From the NCBI RefSeq assembly GCF_036169555.1, contig NZ_CP108032.1, forward strand, positions 5,022,001 to 5,086,000: 64,000 nt of DNA. Reading direction: 5' to 3'. Positions 42,045 through 50,470 of the stretch are shown here, one piece after another (the stretch's first letter is position 1; each line of letters begins with the position of its first letter). This DNA comes from Streptomyces sp. NBC_00306 (GTDB taxonomy: Bacteria > Actinomycetota > Actinomycetes > Streptomycetales > Streptomycetaceae). A program made the translations under genes and the position numbers. A model generated the notes under the pieces. It had not been told where the DNA came from. It saw nothing but the letters and a program-made list of their open reading frames with translations, and did no database searches.

Positions 42045-42902
42045 ATGACGTTTGAGAATGCGCCCGGGAGCCGCTGGTCCGACCTGGACCGGCCGCCGCT
42101 GAACGCCTCCGCGCTGCGCCGCGCCCTGCTGCAGCCGGGCGGGCTGTGGACCTCGTTCGACATCGTGCCCGCCACCGGGTCGACCAACTCCGATCTCGCG
42201 GCGAAAGCGGGCTCCCTGGAGGAAGGGGCCGTACTCGTCGCCGAGGAGCAGACCGCCGGGCGGGGCCGTCTGGACCGCAGCTGGACCGCGCCCGCCCGCT
42301 CGGGGCTCTTCCTGTCCGTGCTGCTGCGCCCCGGCCCTCAGGTGCCCGTGGAGCACTACGGATGGCTCCCGCTGCTCACCGGAGTCGCCGTCGCGACGGG
42401 GCTCAGCCGGGCCGCGGGGGTGGACATGTCCCTCAAGTGGCCCAACGACCTCCTGGTGACTGTGGGTGGCGAGGAACGCAAGACCGGCGGGATCCTCGCG
42501 GAGCGTGCGGGGGACGGCGGCGTGGTGATCGGCATGGGTATCAATGTCACGCTCCGTGAGGACGAGCTGCCCGTGCCGTCGGCGGGCTCCCTCGCGCTGG
42601 CGAACGCCGTCTCCACCGACCGCGACCCGCTGCTGCGGGCCGTCCTGCGCTCCCTGGAGCAGTGGTACGGCAAGTGGCGCGAGGCGGGCGGCGACGCGGG
42701 ACTCTCGGGGGTGCAGGAGGCGTACGCGGCGGGCTGCGCGACGCTGGGCCGCAGGGTCCGTGCCGAGCTGCCCGGAGACCGGTCGGTGACCGGCGAGGCC
42801 ATCGCCCTGGACGGCGCCGGACGGCTTGTTCTGGCCACGGGCGACGGCACCCGGGAGACGGTCGGTGCGGGCGACATCGTGCACCTGCGGCCGGCCGGCT
42901 GA
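42045..42902 (+). CDS. birA: Biotin-[acetyl-CoA carboxylase] ligase
   Basis: 285 residues. Attaches biotin to the lysine of the AccA2-type carrier. Catalytic-core motifs: TAGRGRLDRSWTAPA (biotin-AMP loop), DMSLKWPNDLLV with the catalytic Lys, and GIGINV-type GMGINVTLRE. The C-terminal domain (VRAELPGDRSVTGEAIALDG) is complete. No N-terminal DNA-binding domain, so it is not a BirA-type repressor. Divergent from pccB, linking carrier, ligase and transferase in one locus. Confidence 0.92.
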   Translation: MTFENAPGSRWSDLDRPPLNASALRRALLQPGGLWTSFDIVPATGSTNSDLAAKAGSLEEGAVLVAEEQTAGRGRLDRSWTAPARSGLFLSVLLRPGPQVPVEHYGWLPLLTGVAVATGLSRAAGVDMSLKWPNDLLVTVGGEERKTGGILAERAGDGGVVIGMGINVTLREDELPVPSAGSLALANAVSTDRDPLLRAVLRSLEQWYGKWREAGGDAGLSGVQEAYAAGCATLGRRVRAELPGDRSVTGEAIALDGAGRLVLATGDGTRETVGAGDIVHLRPAG

Positions 42903-43031
42903 GCCGGTGCGTCGCGCCGCTGAACCAGCCGGGCCACTCGGACGTGAGCCAGGGCACACCTGCCGTATCGTTGAGGCGATCGAGCGACAGATCGGCAGGA
43001 CAGTGCGCAGGGAACGGGCAGGAGGCGGCTG

Positions 43032-44270
43032 GTGACCGTCGACGACACCACTTCCGGCGCGGACGATTCCGGCTCCGGTTCCGAGTCCGGGGGGTCCGGG
43101 CCGGGCGATTTCGAGTCAGGTTCTCCCGAGTCCGCGGCCGGGGCCGACAACGCAGCATCCGGCAGTTCCGGGGCAGTGCATCCCACGCCTCACCACGCCG
43201 TCGACCACACGGTCGAGCCGACCGACGACCCCCTCGCCATCCGGCTGGAACAGCTGATCCTCGGCGCCGAACGGCGCTACACCCCTTTCCAGGCGGCGCG
43301 TACCGCGGGCGTCTCGATGGAGCTCGCCTCCCGTTTCTGGCGGGCCATGGGGTTCGCGGACATCGGCCAGGCCAAGGCGCTCACCGAGGCGGACGTCCTC
43401 GCGTTGCGCCGGCTCGCCGGTCTCGTCGAGGCCGGCCTGCTGAGCGAGCCCATGGCGGTCCAGGTGGCCCGTTCCACCGGCCAGACCACCGCCCGGCTGG
43501 CCGAATGGCAGATCGATTCCTTTCTGGAGGGTCTCACCGAGCCTCCCGAGCCCGGGATGACACGGACGGAAGTCACGTATCCCCTGGTGGAGCTGCTCCT
43601 GCCGGAGCTGGAGGAGTTCCTGATCTACGTCTGGCGACGACAGCTGGCCGCGGCCACCGGACGGGTCGTCCAGGCCGCGGACGACGAGGAGATGGTCGAC
43701 CGCAGGCTCGCGGTCGGCTTCGCGGACCTCGTCGGCTTCACCCGGCTGACGCGACGGCTGGAGGAAGAGGAACTGGGCGAGCTGGTCGAGGCGTTCGAGA
43801 CCACGTCCGCCGACCTGGTGGCCGCCCACGGCGGCCGGCTGATCAAGACGCTGGGTGACGAGGTCCTCTACGCGGCCGATGAAGCCGGCACGGCCGCGGA
43901 GATCGCCCTGCGGCTCATCGAGACGATGACCCACGACGAGTCGATGCCGGCGCTGCGCGTCGGCATCGCTTTCGGCACGGTCACCACGCGGATGGGCGAT
44001 GTCTTCGGCACCACGGTCAATCTGGCGAGCCGGCTCACGTCGATAGCGCCGAAGGACGCCGTACTGGTGGACGGGGCGTTCGCCGAGGAGCTGGTGCGGA
44101 CCGGCGAGGCGCCGGCGTCGGAGGCCGAGGCCGCGGAGGAGGCGACGAAGGCCGAGAAGGAGGGCCGGGAGCCGCCCTCGTACCGTTTCGCGCTCCAGCC
44201 GATGTGGCAGCGGCCGGTCCGCGGTCTGGGCGTCGTCGAGCCCTGGCTGCTCTCCCGTCGCCCGCAGTGA
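43032..44270 (+). CDS. cya: Class III adenylate cyclase
   Basis: 412 residues. The N-terminal 45 residues are Ser/Gly/Asp-rich and disordered. Residues about 70-200 form a helical regulatory domain (ERRYTPFQAARTAGVSMELA, then LTEADVLALRRLAGLVEAG). The cyclase domain from about 220 shows metal-binding Asp in GFADLVGFTRLT and in KTLGDEVLYA, and FGTTVNLASRL for the transition-state Asn/Arg pair. It makes cAMP, needed for streptomycete germination as known for S. coelicolor Cya. GTG 43032 has GGAGG seven bases upstream. No membrane segment. Confidence 0.88.
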   Translation: MTVDDTTSGADDSGSGSESGGSGPGDFESGSPESAAGADNAASGSSGAVHPTPHHAVDHTVEPTDDPLAIRLEQLILGAERRYTPFQAARTAGVSMELASRFWRAMGFADIGQAKALTEADVLALRRLAGLVEAGLLSEPMAVQVARSTGQTTARLAEWQIDSFLEGLTEPPEPGMTRTEVTYPLVELLLPELEEFLIYVWRRQLAAATGRVVQAADDEEMVDRRLAVGFADLVGFTRLTRRLEEEELGELVEAFETTSADLVAAHGGRLIKTLGDEVLYAADEAGTAAEIALRLIETMTHDESMPALRVGIAFGTVTTRMGDVFGTTVNLASRLTSIAPKDAVLVDGAFAEELVRTGEAPASEAEAAEEATKAEKEGREPPSYRFALQPMWQRPVRGLGVVEPWLLSRRPQ

Positions 44271-44323
44271 GCCTCCCGTGCCCCCGGGACCCGGGCCCCG
44301 CACGGCCCAGAACGCCGCGGGCC

Positions 44324-44329
44324 TATGAT
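44324..44329 (+). promoter_or_regulatory. Candidate -10 box for the enoyl-CoA hydratase gene
   Basis: TATGAT, close to consensus, 32 bp before the ATG and followed by GGGAGG as ribosome site. No convincing -35. Confidence 0.45.
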
Positions 44330-44361
44330 CCGGTGAACCGTCGTTAACCGGGAGGGTCCTC

Positions 44362-45156
44362 ATGTCCGAGTCCGAGCAGCGGTTCGGAGAATTCGTCCTC
44401 GTCCGCACGCACCAGCACGTCGCCGAGCTCGTCCTCGACCGCCCCAAGGCGATGAACGCCGTCTCCACCGAGATGGCGCGTTCGCTCGCCGCCGCCTGTG
44501 ACGCCCTCGCCGCCGACCGGGACGTCCGCGTCACCGTCGTCACCTCCTCGAACGACCGCGCCTTCTGCGTCGGCGCCGACCTCAAGGAGCGCAACTCCTT
44601 CTCGGACGCCGAGCTGGTCCGGCAGCGGCCCACCGCCCGTGCCGCCTACACGGGAGTGCTGGAACTGCCGATGCCCACGGTCGCCGCGGTGCACGGCTAC
44701 GCGCTCGGCGGAGGCTTCGAGCTGGCTCTGGCCTGCGATCTGATCGTGGCCGACGCGACCGCGGTCGTGGGCCTGCCCGAGGTGTCCGTGGGCGTCATCC
44801 CCGGCGGCGGCGGTACGCAGCTGCTGCCGCGCCGGGTGGGGGCCGCCCGCGCAGCCGAGCTGGTGTTCTCGGCGCGGCGTGTAGAGGCGGCGGAGGCCCG
44901 GGAGTTGGGCCTCGTCGACCAGCTCGCGGAGGACGCCCGCACCGAGGCGCTCGCCCTCGCCGCCCGGATCGCCGCGAACTCGCCGGTGGGACTGCGCGCC
45001 GCCAAGCGGGCCCTGCGTCTCGGGCAGGGGCTCGATCTGCGCGCCGGGCTGGAGGTCGAGGACGCGGCCTGGCGCTCGGTCGCCTTCTCCGGGGACCGGG
45101 CCGAGGGCGTCGCCGCCTTCAACGAGAAGCGGAAGCCGCAGTGGCCCGGCGAGTGA
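44362..45156 (+). CDS. Enoyl-CoA hydratase/isomerase family protein
   Basis: 264 residues of the crotonase fold. ADLKERNSFSDAE and HGYALGGGFELALACDLIVA give the oxyanion loop; PEVSVGVIPGGGGTQLLPRR carries the second catalytic Glu position (E in LPEVSVG). This suggests a true hydratase of fatty acid or branched-chain amino acid breakdown; the exact substrate is not determinable. It stands between cyclase and diguanylate cyclase genes, all in the same direction but with own promoters. Confidence 0.85.
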   Translation: MSESEQRFGEFVLVRTHQHVAELVLDRPKAMNAVSTEMARSLAAACDALAADRDVRVTVVTSSNDRAFCVGADLKERNSFSDAELVRQRPTARAAYTGVLELPMPTVAAVHGYALGGGFELALACDLIVADATAVVGLPEVSVGVIPGGGGTQLLPRRVGAARAAELVFSARRVEAAEARELGLVDQLAEDARTEALALAARIAANSPVGLRAAKRALRLGQGLDLRAGLEVEDAAWRSVAFSGDRAEGVAAFNEKRKPQWPGE

Positions 45157-45218
45157 CCCGGAGAACCTCGGCCCACTCCAACTGATCAAATCCTCACAAA
45201 CCTCCCTAAGCTGGGGTG

Positions 45219-46382
45219 ATGGCTGAGGATCGGCGGTTGCGAGCCGTGGTGGCGCTGGCGCAGGCGATGGCTGCCGCGCACACCCCGCGCGAGTCGTGGC
45301 GTGCGGCGGCGCTGGGCGCGTGTTCCGCGCTGGCGGGCTCCTTCGCGGCGCTGTCCGTGTGGGAGCGGGAGCTCGGGCGGCTCAAGGTGCTCGTGAACGC
45401 GGGTGAACGGGCCGTCGGCGAGGAGGAGTTCCCCGAGTCGGAGACCTATCCCGTCAACCGCTTCCCCGAGATCACGGAGTTCCTGCACGAGCAGTGGGCG
45501 GGCGGCGGTGAGCCGGACGCCTGGGTGGAGACCGTGGACGGCCCGGCGACGCCGGAGCACGGCTACTGCCATCAGAGGGTGGCGGCCCTGCGCCGGCGCC
45601 GCCGCGGCTGCTGTGTCGTGGCGCCGATAGTGCTGCACGGCCGGGCCTGGGGCGAGCTCTATGTCGCCCGTCCGCTCGGCGCCGCCGTCTTCGACCGCCA
45701 CGACGCCGACTTCGCGACCGTCCTCGCCTCCGTGATCGCCGCAGGGATCGCCCAGACCGAGCGGCTCGAAGAGGTCCGCCGCCTCGCCTTCACCGACCCG
45801 CTGACCGGTCTCGCCAACCGCCGTGCCGTCGACACCCGCCTCGACGAGGCGCTGGAGCGCCACCGCGAGGACGAATCCGTCGTCAGCCTGGTGGTCTGCG
45901 ACCTGAACGGCCTGAAGCGGGTCAACGACACGCACGGCCACGCGGTCGGCGACCGGCTGCTGGAGAGATTCGGCTCGGTCCTGTCGCTGTGCGGCGCCAT
46001 GCTGCCCGGGGCGCTCGCGGCCCGGCTCGGCGGCGACGAGTTCTGCCTCGTCACGGTCGGCCCCTCGGCCGACGAGGTGGTCCGCGTGGCCGACGAACTC
46101 TGCGTCCGTGCGGCCGAGTTGGAGCTCGGCGAAGGGGTGGCGTGCGGGGTCGCGTCGACGGGTGACCCGATCGGGCACGTCCGCTCGGGCCGTCGGCTGT
46201 TCCGGCTGGCGGACGCGGCCCAGTACCGGGCGAAGGCGGCCCGCTCGCCGAAGCCGGTCGTGGCGGGCCGCGACGGCACGGTGCTGCGCCTGGCGGACGC
46301 CCCGCCGCGCTCGCACCAGGACCGCCGCCGTTTCCGGGGGGTGCGGCCGGAGGAGGTCGAGGAGCCCTGGAGCGAGCCGTAG
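45219..46382 (+). CDS. GAF-GGDEF diguanylate cyclase
   Basis: 387 residues. An N-terminal GAF-like domain (about 5-180) with VVAPIVLHGRAWGELYVARP precedes a GGDEF domain that begins FTDPLTGLANRRAVDTRLDE and contains the intact catalytic motif ARLGGDEFCLV. The inhibitory site RxxD is missing at the right distance before GGDEF (the place reads LPGA), so product inhibition by that route is unlikely. c-di-GMP controls development through BldD in Streptomyces. A basic, Arg-rich tail ends the protein. GTG 45216 and ATG 45219 are adjacent starts. Confidence 0.87.
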   Translation: MAEDRRLRAVVALAQAMAAAHTPRESWRAAALGACSALAGSFAALSVWERELGRLKVLVNAGERAVGEEEFPESETYPVNRFPEITEFLHEQWAGGGEPDAWVETVDGPATPEHGYCHQRVAALRRRRRGCCVVAPIVLHGRAWGELYVARPLGAAVFDRHDADFATVLASVIAAGIAQTERLEEVRRLAFTDPLTGLANRRAVDTRLDEALERHREDESVVSLVVCDLNGLKRVNDTHGHAVGDRLLERFGSVLSLCGAMLPGALAARLGGDEFCLVTVGPSADEVVRVADELCVRAAELELGEGVACGVASTGDPIGHVRSGRRLFRLADAAQYRAKAARSPKPVVAGRDGTVLRLADAPPRSHQDRRRFRGVRPEEVEEPWSEP

Positions 46383-46469
46383 GCCGTGGAGTCTGGCCGC
46401 GGAGGGGGCGTGCGGTTCGTGGGCGCCGGGGGGTGGCGGGGGAGTAAGGGGCCCACCCGCCCACCACTA

Positions 46470-46498
46470 GTGACAGGTTGCGATTCAATCCGTACGCT
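46470..46498 (+). promoter_or_regulatory. Candidate promoter of leaderless hutH
   Basis: GTGACA at 46470-46475, 17 bp, TACGCT at 46493-46498, then seven bases to ATG 46506. No Shine-Dalgarno is present. Confidence 0.5.
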
Positions 46499-46505
46499 GC
46501 TGAAT

Positions 46506-48053
46506 ATGGATATGCATACCGTCGTGGTGGGGACGTCCGGTACCACCGCCGATGACGTCGTCGCCGTGGCCCGCCTGGGCGCCCGTATCGAGATCTCCGC
46601 CGAGGCGCAGGCCGCCCTCGCCGCCGCCCGCGCCGTCGTCGACACCCTGGCCGCCAAGCCCGAGCCCGTCTACGGGGTCTCCACCGGCTTCGGCGCACTC
46701 GCCAGCCGGCACATCAGCCACGAACTCCGCGCCCAGCTCCAGCGCAACATCGTGCGCTCGCACGCCGCCGGCATGGGCCCGCGCGTCGAGCGCGAGGTCG
46801 TCCGCGCGCTGATGTTCCTGCGCCTGAAGACCGTCTGCTCCGGGCACACCGGCGTACGCCCCGAGGTCGCCCAGACCATGGCGGACGTGCTGAACGCCGG
46901 GATCACGCCCGTCGTGCACGAATACGGCTCCCTCGGCTGCTCCGGCGACCTCGCACCGCTGTCCCACTGCGCCCTGACCCTCATGGGCGAGGGCGACGCG
47001 GAGGGCCCCGACGGCGTGGTGCGCCCCGCGGGCGAGCTGCTCGCCGAGCACGGCATCGCACCCGTCGAACTCCGCGAAAAGGAGGGCCTCGCCCTCCTGA
47101 ACGGCACCGACGGCATGCTCGGCATGCTGGTCATGGCGCTCGCCGACCTCCAGCGCCTCTACACCTCGGCGGACATCACCGCCGCGCTCTCGCTGGAGGC
47201 GCTCCTCGGCACCGACAAGGTGCTCGCCCCCGAGCTGCACGCCATCCGCCCGCACCCGGGCCAGGGCGTCTCCGCCGCCAATATGAGCGCCGTGCTCAAG
47301 GGCTCCGGGCTCGTCGGCCACTTCCAGCACGACGAGGCGCCCCGGGTCCAGGACGCCTACTCCGTGCGCTGCGCGCCGCAGGTCGCGGGCGCCGGGCGGG
47401 ACACGCTCGCGCACGCCCGCCTGGTCGCCGAACGCGAACTCGCCTCCGCCGTCGACAACCCGGTCGTCCTGCCCGACGGCCGCGTGGAGTCCAACGGCAA
47501 CTTCCATGGCGCGCCCGTGGCCTACGTCCTCGACTTCCTCGCCATCGTCGCCGCGGACCTCGGCTCCATCGCCGAGCGCCGCACCGACCGGCTGCTCGAC
47601 AAGAACCGCAGCCACGGGCTGCCGCCCTTCCTCGCCGACGACGCCGGTGTGGACTCGGGTCTGATGATCGCCCAGTACACCCAGGCCGCCCTGGTCAGCG
47701 AGATGAAGCGGCTCGCGGTCCCCGCGTCCGCCGACTCGATCCCGTCCTCCGCGATGCAGGAGGACCATGTGTCCATGGGCTGGTCGGCGGCGCGCAAGCT
47801 GCGCACCACGGTCGGCAATCTGAACCGGATCATCGCCGTCGAGCTCTACGCGGCCACCCGCGGTATCGAGCTGCGGCACGGTCTGACCCCCGCGCCCGCC
47901 TCGCAGGCCGCCATCGAGGCGCTGCGCGCGGCGGGTGTGCAGGGGCCCGGGCCGGATCGTTTCCTCGCCCCCGACCTGGAGGCGGCGGACGTCTTCGTCC
48001 GCGAGGGCGGGCTCATCGCCGCCGTGGAACCGGTGACGGGGCCGCTGGCCTGA
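46506..48053 (+). CDS. hutH: Histidine ammonia-lyase
   Basis: 515 residues. First step of histidine breakdown, giving urocanate and ammonia through the self-made MIO prosthetic group. The MIO triad is Cys145-Ser146-Gly147 in GSLGCSGDLAPLSH, where most lyases have Ala-Ser-Gly; Streptomyces histidases are known to have Cys here as I recall. VYGVSTGFGALASRHIS and FHGAPVAYVLDFLA, AMQEDHVSMGW are also conserved. ATG 46506 (or 46512) has no ribosome site, suggesting a leaderless transcript. No other hut gene lies beside it. Confidence 0.92.
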   Translation: MDMHTVVVGTSGTTADDVVAVARLGARIEISAEAQAALAAARAVVDTLAAKPEPVYGVSTGFGALASRHISHELRAQLQRNIVRSHAAGMGPRVEREVVRALMFLRLKTVCSGHTGVRPEVAQTMADVLNAGITPVVHEYGSLGCSGDLAPLSHCALTLMGEGDAEGPDGVVRPAGELLAEHGIAPVELREKEGLALLNGTDGMLGMLVMALADLQRLYTSADITAALSLEALLGTDKVLAPELHAIRPHPGQGVSAANMSAVLKGSGLVGHFQHDEAPRVQDAYSVRCAPQVAGAGRDTLAHARLVAERELASAVDNPVVLPDGRVESNGNFHGAPVAYVLDFLAIVAADLGSIAERRTDRLLDKNRSHGLPPFLADDAGVDSGLMIAQYTQAALVSEMKRLAVPASADSIPSSAMQEDHVSMGWSAARKLRTTVGNLNRIIAVELYAATRGIELRHGLTPAPASQAAIEALRAAGVQGPGPDRFLAPDLEAADVFVREGGLIAAVEPVTGPLA

Positions 48054-48078
48054 CCACGAGCCCGGCACGAGGCTCACG

Positions 48079-48105
48079 ATGACCCGGGGCGCCGCCCCGG
48101 GTCAT
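48079..48105. terminator. Bidirectional terminator between hutH and the LAXTG protein gene
   Basis: ATGACCCGGGGC at 48079-48090, loop GCC, GCCCCGGGTCAT at 48094-48105; perfect 12-bp stem between convergent genes. Confidence 0.88.
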
Positions 48106-48112
48106 CCGGCTT

Positions 48113-48403
48113 TCACAGCGCGGTTGTTGCGCCCGTCGCGCCGGTGGCGCTCCGGCGTATGGAGTAGGTCACGAAGCCCACGCCGAGCCCCAGGAACGTC
48201 GTGCCGCCGATGATGTACGGCGTGGTGTCGAAGGTGCCCGTGTCGGCGAGTTTCAGGTCCTGGGACGTCGCCGCCGCACCGGTCTGCTGTCTGTCCACGC
48301 CCTCCCGCTCGGCAGTGGCGTTCGCTGACGGAACGAACCACAGCGCACAGAGCAGAGTCCCAGCGGCAGTGGCGGTCAGAAGCGGTCGACGTGCGACGGA
48401 CAC
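48113..48403 (-). CDS. Small sortase substrate with LAXTG sorting signal
   Basis: 96 residues. Signal peptide (ATAAGTLLCALWFVPSANA), a mature region of only about 30 residues, then LADTG, a hydrophobic segment (YIIGGTTFLGLGVGFVTYS) and a basic tail (IRRS). This is the classical sorting-signal layout with the LAXTG motif that streptomycete class E sortases use. The mature part is too short for an enzyme. GTG 48403 follows AAGGGGGA. Unlike chaplins there is no chaplin domain. Surface anchoring to peptidoglycan is inferred. Confidence 0.82.
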   Translation of the reverse strand: MSVARRPLLTATAAGTLLCALWFVPSANATAEREGVDRQQTGAAATSQDLKLADTGTFDTTPYIIGGTTFLGLGVGFVTYSIRRSATGATGATTAL

Positions 48404-48510
48404 GGACTCGATCCCCCTTGAGGCATCCTCGAATTGGCCGGTGCGCTGATGCTAGTGAAAGCAGCGGGTCGTGGGAAAGCCGGGCAGCCAGGAGCCCTAC
48501 TCTCCGTCGT

Positions 48511-48897
48511 ATGACCACTTCTGAGACATCACGGTATGTGCGCCTGCGGGTGGAATTGGTGCTGGAGATCGGGGAACCCGCATCACTGACCGGCGCCGCG
48601 CTGGAACGGATCGCCTCGGACGAGTACATGCCCGAGGAGGAGCGCGCCCACGCGGAGTCGGCGGTGCGCGAGGACGAGGCCGAGGCCGTCGCGTATCTCG
48701 TGGATCCGTTCGACCTGGTCGGCGACGTCCCCGGTGTCGAACTGGCGCAGGCGTCCTGGACCAGCGAGCAGATCGACTACGACCCCGATGCCGAGGAGTG
48801 GGACCTCGACGAGGAAGATGGAGAGTACGACGCCGCCGACGAGGATGCCGACGCCGCGGAATCGGACGACGTGGACTCCGGCGGCGGACGCCCGTAG
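48511..48897 (+). CDS. Acidic protein of unknown function
   Basis: 128 residues. The N-terminal 60 residues look folded (RYVRLRVELVLEIGEPASLT, LERIASDEYMPEEERAHAES); the last 45 are almost all Asp, Glu and Ala. From this composition it is soluble and cytoplasmic and may bind basic partners. No family is recognised. ATG 48511 has no strong ribosome site. Confidence 0.65.
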   Translation: MTTSETSRYVRLRVELVLEIGEPASLTGAALERIASDEYMPEEERAHAESAVREDEAEAVAYLVDPFDLVGDVPGVELAQASWTSEQIDYDPDAEEWDLDEEDGEYDAADEDADAAESDDVDSGGGRP

Positions 48898-49014
48898 CCT
48901 GCTGGACCGGCAGTTTTCCGGACCGGCCGGTCAGGGCCCCGGTTCCACGGGCCGGGGCCCGGCGGAACGCATGCCGCGGGACTGCAACCGGCACCGCTGC
49001 GGCTGCGTCGATGA

Positions 49015-49060
49015 GTGGTGTTCACCACATCGGTTGGGGATGTGGAACCGGGTAACCCGG
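49015..49060. promoter_or_regulatory. Two dyads and a possible SigE-type -35 before the L,D-transpeptidase lipoprotein gene
   Basis: GTGGTG-TT-CACCAC at 49015-49028 and CCGGGT-A-ACCCGG at 49048-49060. GGAAC at 49044-49048 resembles the -35 of SigE-dependent cell-envelope promoters; the -10 side (TTTTC near 49069) is less certain. Confidence 0.45.
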
Positions 49061-49119
49061 AATGGGTGTTTTCCCCAACAGTGCGATCAGGCGATTCGGC
49101 AACGATGGAGAAGCGTGTG

Positions 49120-50370
49120 ATGACGGACAGCAAGCGGCGCAAGGCCCTCACGGTCGCGTCCGCGGTGCTCGGCGGCGTTCTGGTGCTGTCGGCCTGTAGC
49201 GGCGACGGCGACAAGGGCGGCAGCGCCGAGGGCTCGAAGAAGTCGCAGGCCCAGGTCGACGAGGCGGCCGCGAAGGACGCCTCCAAGGCCCGAATAGCCA
49301 TCTCCCCGAAGAACGGTGCGACGAACGCCGGCATCAACGACGACGCCAAGGTGACCGTCAGCGACGGCAAGCTGACGCAGGTCACGATGACCACCGCCGA
49401 CGGCGCCGCCGTGAAGGGCACGCTCGCCCCCGACGGCAAGAGCTGGAAGCCGGACGATCAGCTCGAGCGCTCCACCACGTACAAGATCTCCGCCTCCGCC
49501 AAGGACTCCGAGGGCCTGGAGGCCCACGAGAACTCCTCCTTCACCACGGTCTCGCCCGCCAACAGCTTCATCGGCAACTTCACGCCGGAGGACGGTTCCA
49601 CCGTCGGCGTCGGCATGCCGGTGTCGATCAACTTCAACAAGGCGATCACCGACAAGAAGGCCGTGCAGGCCGGTATCACCGTGGAGTCGAGCAGCGGCCA
49701 GGAGGTCGTCGGTCACTGGTTCAACGGCCAGCGTCTGGACTTCCGGCCGGACCAGTACTGGCAGGAGGGCTCGACCGTCACGCTGAAGCTGAACCTCGAC
49801 GGTGTCGAGGGCGCCGACGGAGTCTTCGGTGTCCAGCAGAAGACGGTCACCTTCAAGATCGGCCGCAACCAGGTCTCCACCGTCGACGCCGCGACGAAGA
49901 CGATGACGATCACGCAGGATGGCAAGACCGTCAAGACGATCCCGATCTCCGCCGGTTCGACCGAGAACCCCACGTACAACGGTCAGATGGTGATCTCCGA
50001 GAAGTTCAAGGAGACCCGGATGAACGGTGCGACCGTCGGCTTCACGGACGACGACGGCAAGGGCGAGTACGACATCAAGAACGTCCCGCACGCCATGCGG
50101 CTGTCCACGTCGGGCACCTTCATCCACGGCAACTACTGGGGCGCCGACTCGATCTTCGGCAGCGCCAACACCAGCCACGGCTGCGTCGGCCTGAACGACG
50201 TCGAGGGCGCGGGCGACCCCAACCAGCCCGCCGCGTGGCTGTACGACAACTCGATCGTCGGTGACGTCGTGATCGTCAAGAACTCGAAGGACAAGACGAT
50301 CAAGCCGGACAACGGCCTCAACGGCTGGAACATGAGCTGGGCGGAGTGGCAGGCCGGCTCCGCGGCCTGA
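49120..50370 (+). CDS. L,D-transpeptidase lipoprotein with Ig-like domains
   Basis: 416 residues. Lipobox LVLSAC fixes the mature N-terminus; two Ig-like domains follow (about 55-260), beginning RIAISPKNGATNAGINDDAK and NSFIGNFTPEDGSTVGVGMP. The YkuD domain ends with HGNYWGADSIFG and the catalytic SHGCVGLND. It makes 3-3 cross-links in peptidoglycan and is held at the outer membrane face. ATG 49120 or GTG 49117 both suit GGAGAA at 49107-49112; ATG 49105 lies before that site. An AMSWAEWQAGS-type Trp-rich tail is typical. From memory SCO4934 is the counterpart. Confidence 0.9.
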   Translation: MTDSKRRKALTVASAVLGGVLVLSACSGDGDKGGSAEGSKKSQAQVDEAAAKDASKARIAISPKNGATNAGINDDAKVTVSDGKLTQVTMTTADGAAVKGTLAPDGKSWKPDDQLERSTTYKISASAKDSEGLEAHENSSFTTVSPANSFIGNFTPEDGSTVGVGMPVSINFNKAITDKKAVQAGITVESSSGQEVVGHWFNGQRLDFRPDQYWQEGSTVTLKLNLDGVEGADGVFGVQQKTVTFKIGRNQVSTVDAATKTMTITQDGKTVKTIPISAGSTENPTYNGQMVISEKFKETRMNGATVGFTDDDGKGEYDIKNVPHAMRLSTSGTFIHGNYWGADSIFGSANTSHGCVGLNDVEGAGDPNQPAAWLYDNSIVGDVVIVKNSKDKTIKPDNGLNGWNMSWAEWQAGSAA

Positions 50371-50397
50371 TCCGACCGGCCACCGGGCCGTACAGCG

Positions 50398-50432
50398 GAA
50401 GGCGGGTCACCCTTCGGGGGTGACCCGCCTTC
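50398..50432 (+). terminator. Terminator after the L,D-transpeptidase lipoprotein gene
   Basis: GAAGGCGGGTCACCC at 50398-50412 pairs with GGGTGACCCGCCTTC at 50418-50432 across a TTCGG loop. Confidence 0.88.
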
Positions 50433-50470
50433 GGCGTGTGCGGGGGCCGGAGCGACCGCGAGAGCAGACC

